A stretch of 64,000 nt of DNA, taken from Thiohalocapsa sp963704155. Its GTDB lineage: Bacteria > Pseudomonadota > Gammaproteobacteria > Chromatiales > Chromatiaceae. The stretch is from the NCBI GenBank assembly GCA_963704155.1, contig CAVPHF010000043.1, positions 1-64,000 on the forward strand, read 5' to 3'. A program made the position numbers and the translations under genes. Under the pieces are notes generated by a model that was not told the DNA's origin, did not search any database, and was given only the letters and a program-made list of their open reading frames with translations. Positions 33,504-42,061 of the stretch are shown here, one piece after another; the stretch's first letter is position 1, and the number at the start of each line of letters is the position of its first letter.

Positions 33504-34247
33504 ATGACCATCGCGTCCACTCCCGCGTCTCCACGCCAGAATCATCTGCTCGACTCCTTGCCCGAGGCCGAGTATGAGCACCTATGCGCTCACCTGGAGC
33601 TGGTCCCGCTGCCGCTTGGGATGGCCCTCTACGAGTCTGGCGAGGGATTGAGTCATGTCTATTTCCCCACCGACGCCATCGTCTCCCTGTTGTACGTCAT
33701 GGAGAACGGCGCGTCCGCCGAGATCGCCGTGGTCGGCAACGAAGGAATCGTCGGCATCGCCCTTTTCATGGGCGGCGAGACGGTGCCGAACCGGGCCGTG
33801 GTGCAGAGCGCGGGCCATGCCTATCGTCTCAAGGGGCCGGTGCTCAAGCGCGAATTTGCCGGCTTCGAGGGACGCCGGCACGGGGTTTTACACCCCCTGC
33901 TGCTGCGCTACACCATGGCGCTGTTGACGCAGATGGCACAAACCGCCGTCTGCAATCGACACCATACGATCGACCAACAGCTGTGCCGCTGGCTTCTCCT
34001 CAGCCTCGACCGGTTGCCCTCGAACCAGCTGCACATGACCCAGGAGCTGATTGCCAACATGCTGGGGGTGCGGCGCGAGGGCGTCACCGAGGCCGCCGGA
34101 CGATTGCAGAGTGCTGGGTTGATCCACTACAGCCGGGGCCACATCACCGTGTTGGACCGACCGGGACTAGAGGCTCGGGTCTGTGAGTGCTATCAGGTGG
34201 TGCGCCAAGAATTCCTTCGCCTGCTCCCGGAACGGGAGATACCCTGA
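33504..34247 (+). CDS. Crp/Fnr-family transcription regulator (copy B)
   Basis: Protein of 247 residues. Sensor beta-roll LPLGMALYESGEGLSHVYFP and VGNEGIVGIALFMGGETVPN; dimer helix near 120-145; C-terminal helix-turn-helix MTQELIANMLGVRREGVTEA with wing LIHYSRGHITVLDRPGLE. No iron-sulfur cysteine pattern. Same subfamily as 13851-14567; a decayed relative lies at 14738. ATG 33504 was chosen because upstream residues fall within the operator region. It is the likeliest reader of the palindromes, by subfamily and position; this is inference. Confidence 0.88.
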   Translation: MTIASTPASPRQNHLLDSLPEAEYEHLCAHLELVPLPLGMALYESGEGLSHVYFPTDAIVSLLYVMENGASAEIAVVGNEGIVGIALFMGGETVPNRAVVQSAGHAYRLKGPVLKREFAGFEGRRHGVLHPLLLRYTMALLTQMAQTAVCNRHHTIDQQLCRWLLLSLDRLPSNQLHMTQELIANMLGVRREGVTEAAGRLQSAGLIHYSRGHITVLDRPGLEARVCECYQVVRQEFLRLLPEREIP

Positions 34248-34266
34248 TTGGTGAAGACGCCTTCTT

Positions 34267-34282
34267 TGTGCGCTACCAAACC
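34267..34282. promoter_or_regulatory. Weak palindromic operator after Crp/Fnr copy B
   Basis: TGTGCGCTACCAAACC matches one half and the core of the element. No island gene follows; it may mark the island edge or be a relic. Confidence 0.35.
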
Positions 34283-34446
34283 AACCGCACCGGAACTTTC
34301 GATCTAGTCGCATCGGATCACCGTGCAACTTCGCTTGCGAGGCGATCCCTAGGACGCGATCGTCATCCTGCACTCGTGCCCCTCGCCCCTCTCAAAGACT
34401 CCCAAGGTAGGTGTAGCCCACCAATCCGGCCAGGCAGCGACATTGG

Positions 34447-35340
34447 TCATGACCTGCCGACCTCATCGACGATCAGCTCGGCGATGCTTGCCGGGTCTTC
34501 CTCGTGGGCCAGGTGGCCATAGCCGCCGATGATGCGCAGGCGCGCGCCCGGCATCAGCTGCTTGACGCGCTCGGCCTCCTCAGGCGGCACGGTCTTGTCG
34601 TTGGCGAAGGCGACCAGCACCAGTTCCGGTTCCAGGCGCGGAAGATCCTCCTGCAATGGCGCCAGATCCCAGTTCGCCATCATGTTCAGCGCGGCCGCCA
34701 GATGACCGGGGCTTGAGATCAGCAACCGATACAAGTCCACCGCCTCGGGGGGCAAAGATGATCCGGTGCCGTCGACCAGGCGCTGCACGCCCTTGGGGTC
34801 CTTCTTGGCGCCATTTGCAAAGAAGCGCGGCAGGAAGGAATTGCGCGCCATCAGCTTGGCGGCGGGCGAGAACCACTTGCCAGGGAGACCACGCAGCGGC
34901 AGCAGCGCGCCGCTCAGGCTGATCAACAGACGGGGACGGACCAGGCCGTCGAGACACATGCGCGCCAGGATCGCCGCGCCGGCGGAATGGCCGACCACCA
35001 GCTCGGGCCGCAGATCCAGCCGCCGCACCAGGGCGCCGACGCCGTCCGCCATGCACGGCAGGCAGAGCGCCTTGGGAGCGGGCGTCGCCGTGAAACCATG
35101 GCCCGGCAGGTCTGGCGCGACCACCGTGAACCGCTCCGCCAGCAGCGGCAGCAGACCACCCCAGGAATGCGTCGCCGCCGAGGTGCCGTGCAGCATCAGC
35201 ATCACCGGCCCACTGCCGGCGACCTGCACATGCCAGGTCAGGCCGCCGGCTTCGACGAAGCGGCTCGCGTCGCGATTGGGCCAACTAACGCCATCCGTCT
35301 GCCAAACCAGCTTATCGTTGAGGACCTTTGCGGAGGTCAT
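34447..35340 (-). CDS. bchO: Alpha/beta hydrolase BchO
   Basis: Protein of 297 residues with an alpha/beta-hydrolase fold: oxyanion region MLMLHGTSAATHSWGGLLP, nucleophile elbow VGHSAGAAIL and a C-terminal IGGYGHLAHEEDP bearing the catalytic His. BchO is a photosynthesis-cluster protein associated with magnesium chelatase; its exact role is uncertain. It lies 55 bp after bchD on the same strand, the usual bchI-bchD-bchO order. ATG 35340 gives the family start MTSAKVLND. Confidence 0.88.
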   Translation of the reverse strand: MTSAKVLNDKLVWQTDGVSWPNRDASRFVEAGGLTWHVQVAGSGPVMLMLHGTSAATHSWGGLLPLLAERFTVVAPDLPGHGFTATPAPKALCLPCMADGVGALVRRLDLRPELVVGHSAGAAILARMCLDGLVRPRLLISLSGALLPLRGLPGKWFSPAAKLMARNSFLPRFFANGAKKDPKGVQRLVDGTGSSLPPEAVDLYRLLISSPGHLAAALNMMANWDLAPLQEDLPRLEPELVLVAFANDKTVPPEEAERVKQLMPGARLRIIGGYGHLAHEEDPASIAELIVDEVGRS

Positions 35341-35395
35341 TGTCCATGCTCCCGGTCTATCGCGGCGTCGCCCTCGACGCGGTTCAACGCTGCTC

Positions 35396-37285
35396 CTACG
35401 ACACGGCCTGCACAGCGCCCGACAGGGCAGCCGCATTCGCATGCGGCAGCGGTAGGTAGACCGCGCCCATCTCACGCGCCAGCTTCTCCGCATCGGGCCG
35501 CGGACGCGGTGACATATCGACCACCAACGCCTTGAGTTCCGCCGTGCGGAAGGCCCGCGCGGAGGCAACCGCGTCCTCGGTGGCCTGGGCGCGGCCGCCG
35601 ATACCCTCGCGGGTGACATTGGCACGGCCGTCGGTGAGCACGACCACCACCGGCGTGCCGCCGCGGCGCTGAACGCCGTCCGCGAGTTCCACCGCGGCAT
35701 CGATGCCGGCCGCGAGCGGCGTGCCGCCACCCCCCGGCAGCCCAGCCAGCCCGCGTTTAGCACGGACCAGCGAGCGCGTGGGCGGCAGCAGCAGCTCGGC
35801 GCGCGGTCCGCGGAAGGCGATCATCGCGACACGATCACGGCGCACGTAACAATCCGCCAGCAACAGTTCGATGGCGCCCTTGGCCTCGGCCAAACGGTGC
35901 AATGCAGCGGACCCGGAGGCGTCGACGACGAAGATGGTGGTGGTCTCAGAGCGCTGGCGGTAACGGGTGACACGAAAGTCGTCATGACGCACCTCGACCA
36001 GGATGTCGACGCCTTTCCCGGCACGCATCCGCTCCTCGCGCCGCAACCGTTGCCAGGGCGCCGCCGCGCGCAGGGTCTCGATGACGCTCATGCGTGCACC
36101 AGCGCCGGGCTCGCCACGGCGCGTACCGGCAGGCCGGCCACGCAGTGAACCGCTCTGGGTGGCGCCTGACTTGCCGCTGGTGCGGCTGCGGCTGCGCATG
36201 GCGCCCATTTGCAGCATCGCCAGCAGGTTGGCCGGAATGGCCGCCTCGGCAGACTCCAGCACCACGTCTTCCAGCGGCTTGTCGATCTCCTGTTCGGGGC
36301 TCTGGTTCTCCGGGTTGTCGTCCTGATTCTCTTCCGGCGGTGGCGGCGGCTCTTCCTCCTCGGGGGGCTGATCGTCCGGAGGCATCGGCAGCCGGGTCGC
36401 GCGCGGAGCCAGAACCAGCCGTGCGGCCGCGCTGACATCCTCTGCCGCGATCGCGTCGCGACCGGCCAGCGCGGCGGCCGCGCGCGCCACCCGCAAGGCC
36501 GCAAGTGATGACCGCAGCGAGTCGACACCGAGCGCCAGCGCCGTGCCGCAGACGGCCTCCAGGACCTGCTCACTGAAGCCGATGTCGGGAAGCAGAGCGC
36601 GGGCGGCGCGAATCTCGTCGGCATCGTAGTCGGCGGCCAGCGCCTCGCGCAGCGCAATGCCGTTAAGGTCGAGCAGGACCGCGAAGCGGTCGATCAGCGT
36701 TGTCGGCACCTGCTCTTCGTCGTTGGCGCCCTCGTCCAATGCAATGACGCCAAAGCGTGCCGGCGAGCGGGCGGTGATGCCATCGCGCTCTACCAGCACT
36801 TCTCCATTGTCCAGCGCCGCGCTCACATGCGCCGCGGTGGAACGGGCCACGCGCTCGGCCATGGCCAGCAGTACGACACCGCCATCGGACTCGGCCAGCA
36901 AGCCGCGCTCGGCGACCGGGCGACCGGCACGCAAGGTCGCCGCCAGGTCCAGCCCGCCGAGCAGGCGGCCATCTGAAATATGCAGCGGCACGCGGCGCAC
37001 CGGCACCGTCGGCGGCAGCAGTTCCCGAAGCAGGTCCAGCCAAAGCTCGCGCACCGGACCCGGCAGCGCACGCAGCGAGATGCCGCCACTGCCAATGGGG
37101 TCGACGGCGAACAGCGCCGCGGCCAGACAGGCATCGTCCCAGCGCGAGATCTGCGGTTTGCCCACCGGCGGCGGCTGCTGCGGCTGAACCGGCGCCTGCC
37201 GGAGCTCGAGCCCGAGCCGGGAGCCGGAGCCTTCACCCGGATCCGGCGCGGCAGAGGCGGAGATGCAGCCGTCGCCGTCGATCAT
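35396..37285 (-). CDS. bchD: Magnesium chelatase subunit D
   Basis: Protein of 629 residues. Degenerate AAA+ domain in the first 300 residues (RALPGPVRELWLDLLRELLP; no Walker A), an acidic Pro-rich linker around 300-340, and a C-terminal von Willebrand A domain with MIDAS motif DASGS near 455 and LTDGRANVT near 560. It forms the ring platform with BchI for Mg insertion into protoporphyrin IX by BchH, the committed step to bacteriochlorophyll. Its ATG overlaps the bchI stop by 4 bp, so the two are coupled. Confidence 0.95.
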   Translation of the reverse strand: MIDGDGCISASAAPDPGEGSGSRLGLELRQAPVQPQQPPPVGKPQISRWDDACLAAALFAVDPIGSGGISLRALPGPVRELWLDLLRELLPPTVPVRRVPLHISDGRLLGGLDLAATLRAGRPVAERGLLAESDGGVVLLAMAERVARSTAAHVSAALDNGEVLVERDGITARSPARFGVIALDEGANDEEQVPTTLIDRFAVLLDLNGIALREALAADYDADEIRAARALLPDIGFSEQVLEAVCGTALALGVDSLRSSLAALRVARAAAALAGRDAIAAEDVSAAARLVLAPRATRLPMPPDDQPPEEEEPPPPPEENQDDNPENQSPEQEIDKPLEDVVLESAEAAIPANLLAMLQMGAMRSRSRTSGKSGATQSGSLRGRPAGTRRGEPGAGARMSVIETLRAAAPWQRLRREERMRAGKGVDILVEVRHDDFRVTRYRQRSETTTIFVVDASGSAALHRLAEAKGAIELLLADCYVRRDRVAMIAFRGPRAELLLPPTRSLVRAKRGLAGLPGGGGTPLAAGIDAAVELADGVQRRGGTPVVVVLTDGRANVTREGIGGRAQATEDAVASARAFRTAELKALVVDMSPRPRPDAEKLAREMGAVYLPLPHANAAALSGAVQAVS

Positions 37286-38328
37286 GCGGCGGACGGCTCC
37301 GCGCCGAACAGTTCTTCGATGGCGCGCTCGACTCGTGTCGTCGAGCCGGCGTCGTCGAGCACGTTGCGTCGCAGCCGATGGCGCAGGGCCGGTGGCGCAA
37401 CGCGTCGCAGATGCTCCTCGGCAACGGCATCGTCGCCCTGCAGCGCGGCTAGCGCGCGCGCGGCGCGGATCAGTGTCAGTTCGCCGCGTAGTCCGTCGGT
37501 GCCGAGCTTCATACAGAGTTCCGAGGCGCTCTGCAAGGTCGAGTCCGGCACCTCGACGTTCGCAACCCGTTCCTTGGCGGACATGATCTGGCGGCGGATC
37601 TTGGAGTCCTTACGCTTCCATTTGTCAATGAAGGCAGCCGGATCGCGCTCGAACTCATCACGCAGCCGGACTACCTTCATGCGGCTCTGGAGATCCTGCG
37701 GCGTCGTTACTTCCACGGACAGGCCGAAGCGGTCGAGCAACTGCGGTCGCAGCTCGCCCTCTTCCGGGTTGCCGCTGCCGACCAACACGAAGCGCGCCGG
37801 ATGGCGCACGCTGAGCCCCTCGCGCTCGACCACGTTCTCGCCGCTCGCGGCGACGTCCAGCAGCGCATCGACCAGATGGTCTTCGAGCAGATTGGCCTCG
37901 TCGATGTACAGAAAGCCACGGTGTGCGCGGGCCAGCAAACCGGGCTCGAAGCGTTTCTCGCCGCGCGTCAGCGCACTCTCGAGGTCGAGTGCGCCGATCA
38001 CGCGGTCTTCGGTGGCGCCGAGCGGCAGATCGACGACAGGAACCGCCGACTTGCGCACCTTGAACTTGCCGGTCTTGGCCTTGTGCGCCCGGCAGGCGTC
38101 ACAGAGCGCCGCCTCGGCGCCATCGGGGTCGCAGTTATAGACGCAGTTCTCGACCACCCGCATGGCCGGCAGCAACGCGGCCAGCGCACGGATGGCGGTG
38201 GACTTGCCGGTGCCGCGGTCGCCGAACACCAGCACGCCGCCGATGCTCTGATCGGTCGCGGCGATCAGTATGGCGAGCTTCATCTCGTCTTGGGCGACAA
38301 TGGCGGAAAACGGAAATGCGACCGGCAT
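37282..38328 (-). CDS. bchI: Magnesium chelatase ATPase subunit I
   Basis: AAA+ motor of magnesium chelatase, 348 residues, normal length. Walker A GDRGTGKS at 36-43, the BchI-specific insert VYNCDPDGAEAALCDAC, Walker B GFLYIDEANLLEDH, sensor 1 VLVGSGNPEEGELRPQLLDR. First gene of bchI-bchD-bchO. ATG 38328 gives the family start PFSAIVAQDEMKLA. No clear PpsR-type TGT-N12-ACA site was seen upstream. Confidence 0.96.
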   Translation of the reverse strand: MPVAFPFSAIVAQDEMKLAILIAATDQSIGGVLVFGDRGTGKSTAIRALAALLPAMRVVENCVYNCDPDGAEAALCDACRAHKAKTGKFKVRKSAVPVVDLPLGATEDRVIGALDLESALTRGEKRFEPGLLARAHRGFLYIDEANLLEDHLVDALLDVAASGENVVEREGLSVRHPARFVLVGSGNPEEGELRPQLLDRFGLSVEVTTPQDLQSRMKVVRLRDEFERDPAAFIDKWKRKDSKIRRQIMSAKERVANVEVPDSTLQSASELCMKLGTDGLRGELTLIRAARALAALQGDDAVAEEHLRRVAPPALRHRLRRNVLDDAGSTTRVERAIEELFGAEPSAA

Positions 38329-38688
38329 GATCAGCTCTTCCTCTCGCGACTCGGTCGCGTCGTTGTGGTGGATGGGCTTGCCTGGATCGACCCGATTGCG
38401 ATCCGACGCGTCAGAGCGCCGTGGCGGGCACTGCGTATCAAGGCGTTATCGATCGACTGGCTGGAGTGTCTGGACTGGCATCGACTCGAGCGGGACTGAG
38501 GGAACTCTCCGCGCTGCCCAAGTGGCAGGCGCCAGGGGGTCATCGCGGCCAAGCGGCAAACTATCCCCCCTGGCTTTCAAAGGTCAAGCCGAACGAGGGC
38601 TTTTGTTGCGCCAGCGCAGAACAGCAGCGGTGCCGATGCCGGCGGACCTGGCGATTGCGCGGGCGCAGATGAGGTGCCCGCTGGCCGA
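38329..38688. other. Spacer between pyrC' and bchI, no gene
   Basis: Reading frames here are antisense or short and show no family. The bchI promoter should lie here (both flanking genes are on the minus strand), but no confident promoter or terminator was identified. Confidence 0.4.
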
Positions 38689-39996
38689 TCAGTCGCGCCC
38701 ATGCCCGGCGTCGGGTTGGAAGACCAGCCGCCCAGCGAGCAGCGTGAACCTCACCCGACCCTGCATCTCGACACCGGTAAACGGCGTGTTGTGGCCGCGG
38801 CTGATCAGGGTCTCGGGGCCGGGAATCCAGCACGCCTGCGGATCGAACAGACAGATGTCCGCCGTCGCTCCGATATCGAGCCGGCCAAAGGGCACACCGA
38901 GGATCTCCGCCGGGTTGCAGGTCAGGCAAGCCAGCGCCGCGCTCAACTCCAGCGCGCCCTCACGCACAAGCGCCAGGGTCAGCGGCAGCAGCGTCTCCAG
39001 CGCGGACAAGCCTGGTTCGGTCTGCGGAAAGGGGTCGAGCTTGGCATCCGGCTCATGCGGCTGATGATCGGAGCAGATGGCGGCGATCTCGCCAGCGGCG
39101 ATCGCGGCGCGTAACGCGTCGCGGTCGGCCGCTGTGCGCAGCGGCGGAATCACATGGGCATGGGCGTTGAAACCGAGCAGATCCTGCTCGGTCAGGAACA
39201 ACTGATGCGCCGCCACATCGGCGCTGGCGCGCACGCCGCGGGCGCGCGCCTCGGCCAGCATCTGTGTTGCCCGCGCCGTGGACAGGCCGCGGAAGTGCAC
39301 GCGCGTGCCGGTCTGCTCGGCCAGCGCCAGATCGCGCGCGACGGCAACGGTCTCGGCGGCCTCCGGAATGCCAGGCAGGCCCATGCGTGTGCTGACCAGG
39401 CCCTCATGAACGAGACCGCCCTCGCTCAGGTAGGCGTCTGCCGGGTGCAGAAAGGCGGTCAGCCCATAGGTGCCCGCGTACTCGAGCGCGCGCCGCTGCA
39501 CGCGGGTGTTGCGAATCGGCCGGTCGGCATTACTGACCACTGGGCACCCAGCCTGAGACAGCGCCGCCATCTCGCTGAGTTGCTCGCCCTCTAGGCCCCG
39601 GGTCAGCGCACCGGCGGGAAGCACGCGCGCAAAGCCGCGTTCCCCGGCGGTCTGCATGATGAGCTGCGCCACCGCCGGCGTGTCGACCGGCGGTTGGGTG
39701 TCCGGCGGGCAGCACAGGGTGGTGATGCCGGCTGCCGCCGCCGCCCGCGTCTCGCTGGCGATGGTCGCCTTCTGCTCCAGGCCCGGTTGGCGCATACGCG
39801 CGCACAGATCGACCAGCCCGGGGCAGACCACTAGACCGGCGGCCTCGATGACGCTGTCCGCGACGAATCCGGCCGGCGCCGCGCCGAGCGCCAAGACGCG
39901 TCCGCCCTGGATATGCAGATCGGTCAGTGCATCGATCCGATTCGCGGGGTCGATCACGCGCCCGCCGCGGATGCTGAGCCGCGTCGCCTTAGCCAA
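38689..39996 (-). CDS. Non-catalytic dihydroorotase-like subunit PyrC'
   Basis: Protein of 435 residues with a dihydroorotase/amidohydrolase fold (VVCPGLVDLCARMRQPG, ISRGHNTPFTGVEMQGRVRF). The metal-binding HxH of active enzymes (DLHVHLREPG) is replaced by DLCARMRQPG, so catalysis is not expected. In pseudomonads such a PyrC' is needed to assemble active aspartate carbamoyltransferase dodecamers (established for that group). It overlaps pyrB by 8 bp and is transcribed after it, matching that arrangement. An active pyrC must lie elsewhere. Confidence 0.9.
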   Translation of the reverse strand: MAKATRLSIRGGRVIDPANRIDALTDLHIQGGRVLALGAAPAGFVADSVIEAAGLVVCPGLVDLCARMRQPGLEQKATIASETRAAAAAGITTLCCPPDTQPPVDTPAVAQLIMQTAGERGFARVLPAGALTRGLEGEQLSEMAALSQAGCPVVSNADRPIRNTRVQRRALEYAGTYGLTAFLHPADAYLSEGGLVHEGLVSTRMGLPGIPEAAETVAVARDLALAEQTGTRVHFRGLSTARATQMLAEARARGVRASADVAAHQLFLTEQDLLGFNAHAHVIPPLRTAADRDALRAAIAAGEIAAICSDHQPHEPDAKLDPFPQTEPGLSALETLLPLTLALVREGALELSAALACLTCNPAEILGVPFGRLDIGATADICLFDPQACWIPGPETLISRGHNTPFTGVEMQGRVRFTLLAGRLVFQPDAGHGRD

Positions 39997-41014
39997 GAGG
40001 GACCGCCTTCGATATGTTCCCAGCGGCGAGCTGCGCCGACGGATTCGTACCCAGATTCTGAGTCCCGATGCACATCGACATCACCGCCATGCGCACCGCT
40101 AACCCGTTGCTGACCTGCTCCAGTATCACCGACTGCGCGCCGTCGGCGACCCTGGAGTCCATCTCAACGCCGCGGTTGATCGGGCCCGGGTGCATGACGA
40201 TGGCATCTGCCTTGGCCTCGCGCAGCCGCTTTTCGGTGAGGCCGAACAGATGAAAGTACTCGTGCTCGCTCGGCAGGAAACCGCCGTCCATGCGCTCGCG
40301 CTGCAGGCGCAGCAGGATGATGACGTCGGCGTCGCGGATGCCCTCGCGCAGATCGTGGAAGACGCGCACGCCGAGCGCCTCCTCTGCGCGCGTCGGGATC
40401 AGCGTGCGCGGGGCGATGATGCGTATCTCGGCGGCGCCGAGCGTATTCAGGGCCGCGATCTGCGAGCGGGCCACCCGCGAGTGCAGTACATCCCCGACCA
40501 GAGCGACGGTAAGCGGCTCGAAGCTGCCCTTGTGCCGCCAAATGGTGAACATGTCGAGCATGCCCTGCGTCGGATGCGAGTGTCGGCCGTCGCCGGCGTT
40601 GATGACGCTGACATGCGGTGCGGCATGGGCCGCGATGAAGTGCGCGGCGCCGCTGTCGGCATGGCGGACGACGAACATATCGACGTGCATCGCCTCGAGG
40701 TTGCGCAGGGTATCCAGCAGCGTCTCGCCCTTGGCGGTGGCGGAGGTGCTGATGTTGAGATTGAGCACGTCCGCCGACAGCCGCTTGGCGGCCAGCTCGA
40801 AGGTGGTCCGGGTGCGGGTGCTGTTCTCGAAGAACAGGTTCGCGACGATCTTGCCGCGGCATAGGGGCACCTTCTTGACCGCTTGCCGGGCAACGCCGAG
40901 AAAACCCTCGGCACGCTCCAGTATCTCGGTGAGCAGCGCCCGGTCGAGCCCTTCGATGGTCAAAAAGTGCTTCAGGTTGCCGTCGGCGTCGAGCTGCGGG
41001 TTGGGTTGCGCCAT
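39989..41014 (-). CDS. pyrB: Aspartate carbamoyltransferase catalytic subunit
   Basis: Protein of 341 residues catalysing the first committed step of pyrimidine synthesis. Carbamoyl-phosphate site FFENSTRTRTTFELAAKRL, HPTQGMLDMFTIW, and aspartate loop region LRLQRERMDGGFLPSEHEY. The slightly extended N-terminus (MAQPNPQLDADGNLKHFLTI) is typical of the PyrB-PyrC' class. It starts two bases after pyrR on the same strand. Confidence 0.95.
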   Translation of the reverse strand: MAQPNPQLDADGNLKHFLTIEGLDRALLTEILERAEGFLGVARQAVKKVPLCRGKIVANLFFENSTRTRTTFELAAKRLSADVLNLNISTSATAKGETLLDTLRNLEAMHVDMFVVRHADSGAAHFIAAHAAPHVSVINAGDGRHSHPTQGMLDMFTIWRHKGSFEPLTVALVGDVLHSRVARSQIAALNTLGAAEIRIIAPRTLIPTRAEEALGVRVFHDLREGIRDADVIILLRLQRERMDGGFLPSEHEYFHLFGLTEKRLREAKADAIVMHPGPINRGVEMDSRVADGAQSVILEQVSNGLAVRMAVMSMCIGTQNLGTNPSAQLAAGNISKAVPLG

Positions 41015-41016
41015 AC

Positions 41017-41616
41017 TCAGTGCCCTGCCGGATCCTCGCCGCCTACTCCGGCGCTATCCGCAACGCCATCTGCGGCACCGCGACGACGCTCGCTCGGCAC
41101 CTTGGCGTGCAAGAGGACGAGGGGCTCGGGTCCACTGAGTTTGATCTCTTCGCCCGGACCGAGCAGCGTTTCCAGACCGACTACATTGGGGTTGATGGGC
41201 AGTTCGCGGCCGTCCCGATCTGCCAGGATCGCGAGCACGACCGAGGCCGGTCGGCCATAGTCGAACAGCACGTTCAGCGCGGCGCGAATGGTGCGCCCCG
41301 ATTGCAGCACATCGTCGACCAAACAGATATGGCGGTCGTCAACCGGCTCCGGCAGGTGCGATGGACGCACATGCGGGTGCAGGCCGATGCGGGTGAAGTC
41401 GTCACGATAGAATGAAATGTCGAGATGCCCGAGCGGGTCCGGCAGGCCGAGCAGTGCGTGCAGACGCTCTGCCACCCAGACTCCGCCGGTGTGGATGCCG
41501 ATCATCAGCGGACGCTGAATGCCGCGAGCGGCGAACAGCGACTTCAGGTCGGCGCCCATGCGGTCGATGGCCGCATCGATCGCCTCGGCATCCTTGAAGA
41601 TGTCAGTCGTGCTCAT
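41017..41616 (-). CDS. pyrR: PyrR regulator / uracil phosphoribosyltransferase
   Basis: Protein of 199 residues. PRPP loop HICLVDDVLQSGRTIRAALN, N-terminal MIGIHTGGVWVAERL, and DRDGRELPINPNVVG. PyrR can bind pyrimidine mRNA and has weak phosphoribosyltransferase activity; here it precedes pyrB-pyrC'. The C-terminal 25 residues (SERRRGAADG onward) extend beyond the family core. ATG 41616 lies inside the end of ruvX (14-bp overlap) and gives the usual start. Confidence 0.9.
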   Translation of the reverse strand: MSTTDIFKDAEAIDAAIDRMGADLKSLFAARGIQRPLMIGIHTGGVWVAERLHALLGLPDPLGHLDISFYRDDFTRIGLHPHVRPSHLPEPVDDRHICLVDDVLQSGRTIRAALNVLFDYGRPASVVLAILADRDGRELPINPNVVGLETLLGPGEEIKLSGPEPLVLLHAKVPSERRRGAADGVADSAGVGGEDPAGH

Positions 41617-42028
41617 TGAGCCAGGTTTCCAGGATAAGCTTGGCGGCGAGCGCATCGACCAGGTCCGGCTGGCGCTCCAGAACACGGACGCCCGACTGCC
41701 CCTGCCGCAAATAATGCCCCTCGGCTTCCAGCGTGGTGAGCCGCTCGTCGACCAGGTGTACGGTGAGACCGAAGCGGCCTTCCAACTGACGGGCGAAGCG
41801 GCGGATTCGGTCGGTCCAATCCTCCTCCGTGTCGTCCATGCGAAAGGGTAACCCGACCACCGCCGCGTCCGGCTGCCAATCGCGGACGATGGCCTCGATG
41901 CGGTCCCAATCCGGCTTCTGTCCACGATTGCGCACGGTCACCAAGGGCGTAGCGGTCGCCGAGATCGTCTGACCGACCGCGATACCGATCTTCTTGGTAC
42001 CAAAGTCGAACCCCAGCAGCGTCGCCAC
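41603..42028 (-). CDS. ruvX: Holliday junction resolvase-like RuvX (YqgF)
   Basis: Protein of 141 residues with an RNase H fold: MATLLGFDFGTKKIGIAVGQ with the first catalytic Asp, VVGLPFRMDD, and LVDERLTTLEAE near 95, then DALAAKLILETWL. YqgF acts in rRNA 16S processing and DNA recombination. It lies between yqgE and pyrR, a classic proteobacterial order, and overlaps pyrR. Confidence 0.93.
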   Translation of the reverse strand: MATLLGFDFGTKKIGIAVGQTISATATPLVTVRNRGQKPDWDRIEAIVRDWQPDAAVVGLPFRMDDTEEDWTDRIRRFARQLEGRFGLTVHLVDERLTTLEAEGHYLRQGQSGVRVLERQPDLVDALAAKLILETWLNEHD

Positions 42029-42061
42029 GGCAGCTTGCCCGTTGATTGCGGCGCGCGACGC

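Noticed and set aside
6722..34282. Insertion sequence or transposon ends to explain the duplicated blocks
   Set aside because: No transposase, terminal inverted repeats or target duplications seen; direct repeats found are gene fragments.
36980..38140. Plus-strand 386-codon open frame
   Set aside because: Antisense to bchD and bchI; Ser/Arg-rich shadow.
38329..38688. PpsR-type operator before bchI
   Set aside because: I looked for TGT-N12-ACA and found no good match.
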